Shown: piece after piece, positions 6,276-6,495 of the stretch
Layout: each line of letters begins with the position of its first letter
How positions within the stretch are numbered: position 1 is the stretch's first letter
Made by a program: the position numbers and the translations under genes
Assembly (NCBI GenBank): GCA_033762055.1
Contig: JANRLZ010000169.1
Coordinates: 1 to 6,495 of the forward strand
Length of the DNA: 6,495 nucleotides
DNA from: M3007 sp033762055
Lineage (GTDB): Bacteria; Bacteroidota; Bacteroidia; Chitinophagales; Saprospiraceae
Direction of reading: 5' to 3'
The notes under the pieces: generated by a model
What the model was told of the DNA's origin: nothing
Seen by the model: only the letters and a program-made list of their open reading frames with translations
The model's database searches: none

Positions 6276-6495
6276 GTTGCACCAGATTGCTGATTGGTTG
6301 TACCAAATCAAACTTTCGTCGCACCAAACTGATGTTTAGTTGGTGTAGTTTGACCCCGGAGTTGGTGTAGTTTGACCCCGGAGTTGGTGTAGTTTACCCT
6401 CTATCTCGAGCCAAACCATTTCTTCGTCGCGCCAAGTCGAACTTCCGTCGCGCCAAATTGATGCGCAGTTGGTGTAGTTGACCCTCGGAGTTGGT
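6276..6495. repeat. Strand-alternating array of 21/22-bp repeat units, continuing past the window
   Basis: Non-coding array starting 8 bp after fhs. Units with the plus-strand consensus GTYGYRCCAAAY occur at 6276, 6297 and 6318 and again at 6405, 6426 and 6447, each step exactly 21 bp (the first and fourth are the most diverged). Units of opposite sense, beginning AGTTGGTGTAGTT and ending in ACCC with CGG in the complete copies, occur at 6338, 6360 and 6382 and again at 6467 and 6489, with a 22-bp step; the copy at 6382 is shortened and that at 6489 is cut by the window edge. CTACACCAACT, the complement of the second unit, resembles the first, so both may derive from one ancestor in inverted orientation. 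The three-plus-three block recurs with a 129-bp offset (6312 to 6441). TAG stops and the 22-bp step exclude a coding repeat. No canonical terminator for fhs is seen; the inverted units may serve that role. Confidence 0.75.

Noticed and set aside
6276..6495. CRISPR array
   Set aside because: Units are contiguous, 21-22 bp, on both strands and without unique spacers of regular length; no cas gene is in view.

Overview
This window looks like a chromosomal piece of a member of the Bacteroidota, possibly from the Saprospiria side of the phylum. The phylum call rests on three things. A secreted metalloprotease carries a C-terminal type IX secretion (Por) sorting domain. The genes lack clear Shine-Dalgarno sequences. 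The protein families present (membrane patatin, small KdgF-like cupin, M43 protease) are common there. The class-level guess is inference only.

Layout: (1) 1-97, the last codons of a gene entering from the left, probably a YdeI/OmpD-associated family protein. (2) 143-2368 (+), a polytopic membrane protein with a complete patatin-type lipase domain. (3) 2382-2726 (-), a KdgF-like single-domain cupin that converges on the patatin gene with 13 bp between the stop codons. (4) 2727-3146, a non-coding interval with a strong stem-loop. (5) 3147-4223 (+), a secreted pappalysin-type (M43) metalloprotease. (6) 4223-4577, two successive 162-bp imperfect palindromes of unrelated sequence that almost fill the gap between protease and next gene. 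The second is bounded by a TAAC direct repeat, as expected for a small non-autonomous transposable element. (7) 4595-6268 (+), fhs, formate-tetrahydrofolate ligase. (8) 6276-6495, a non-coding array of short units alternating between strands with periods of 21 and 22 bp, running off the right edge.

The genes do not form an obvious pathway or operon. fhs is a housekeeping one-carbon gene; the patatin and the M43 protease are separate degradative or envelope functions; the cupin has no sugar-acid genes next to it. The most unusual content is between the genes: the paired equal-length palindromes and the strand-alternating 21/22-bp array. I see no defence system, CRISPR array, tRNA, rRNA or full insertion sequence. 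No previously undescribed protein system can be supported from this window.
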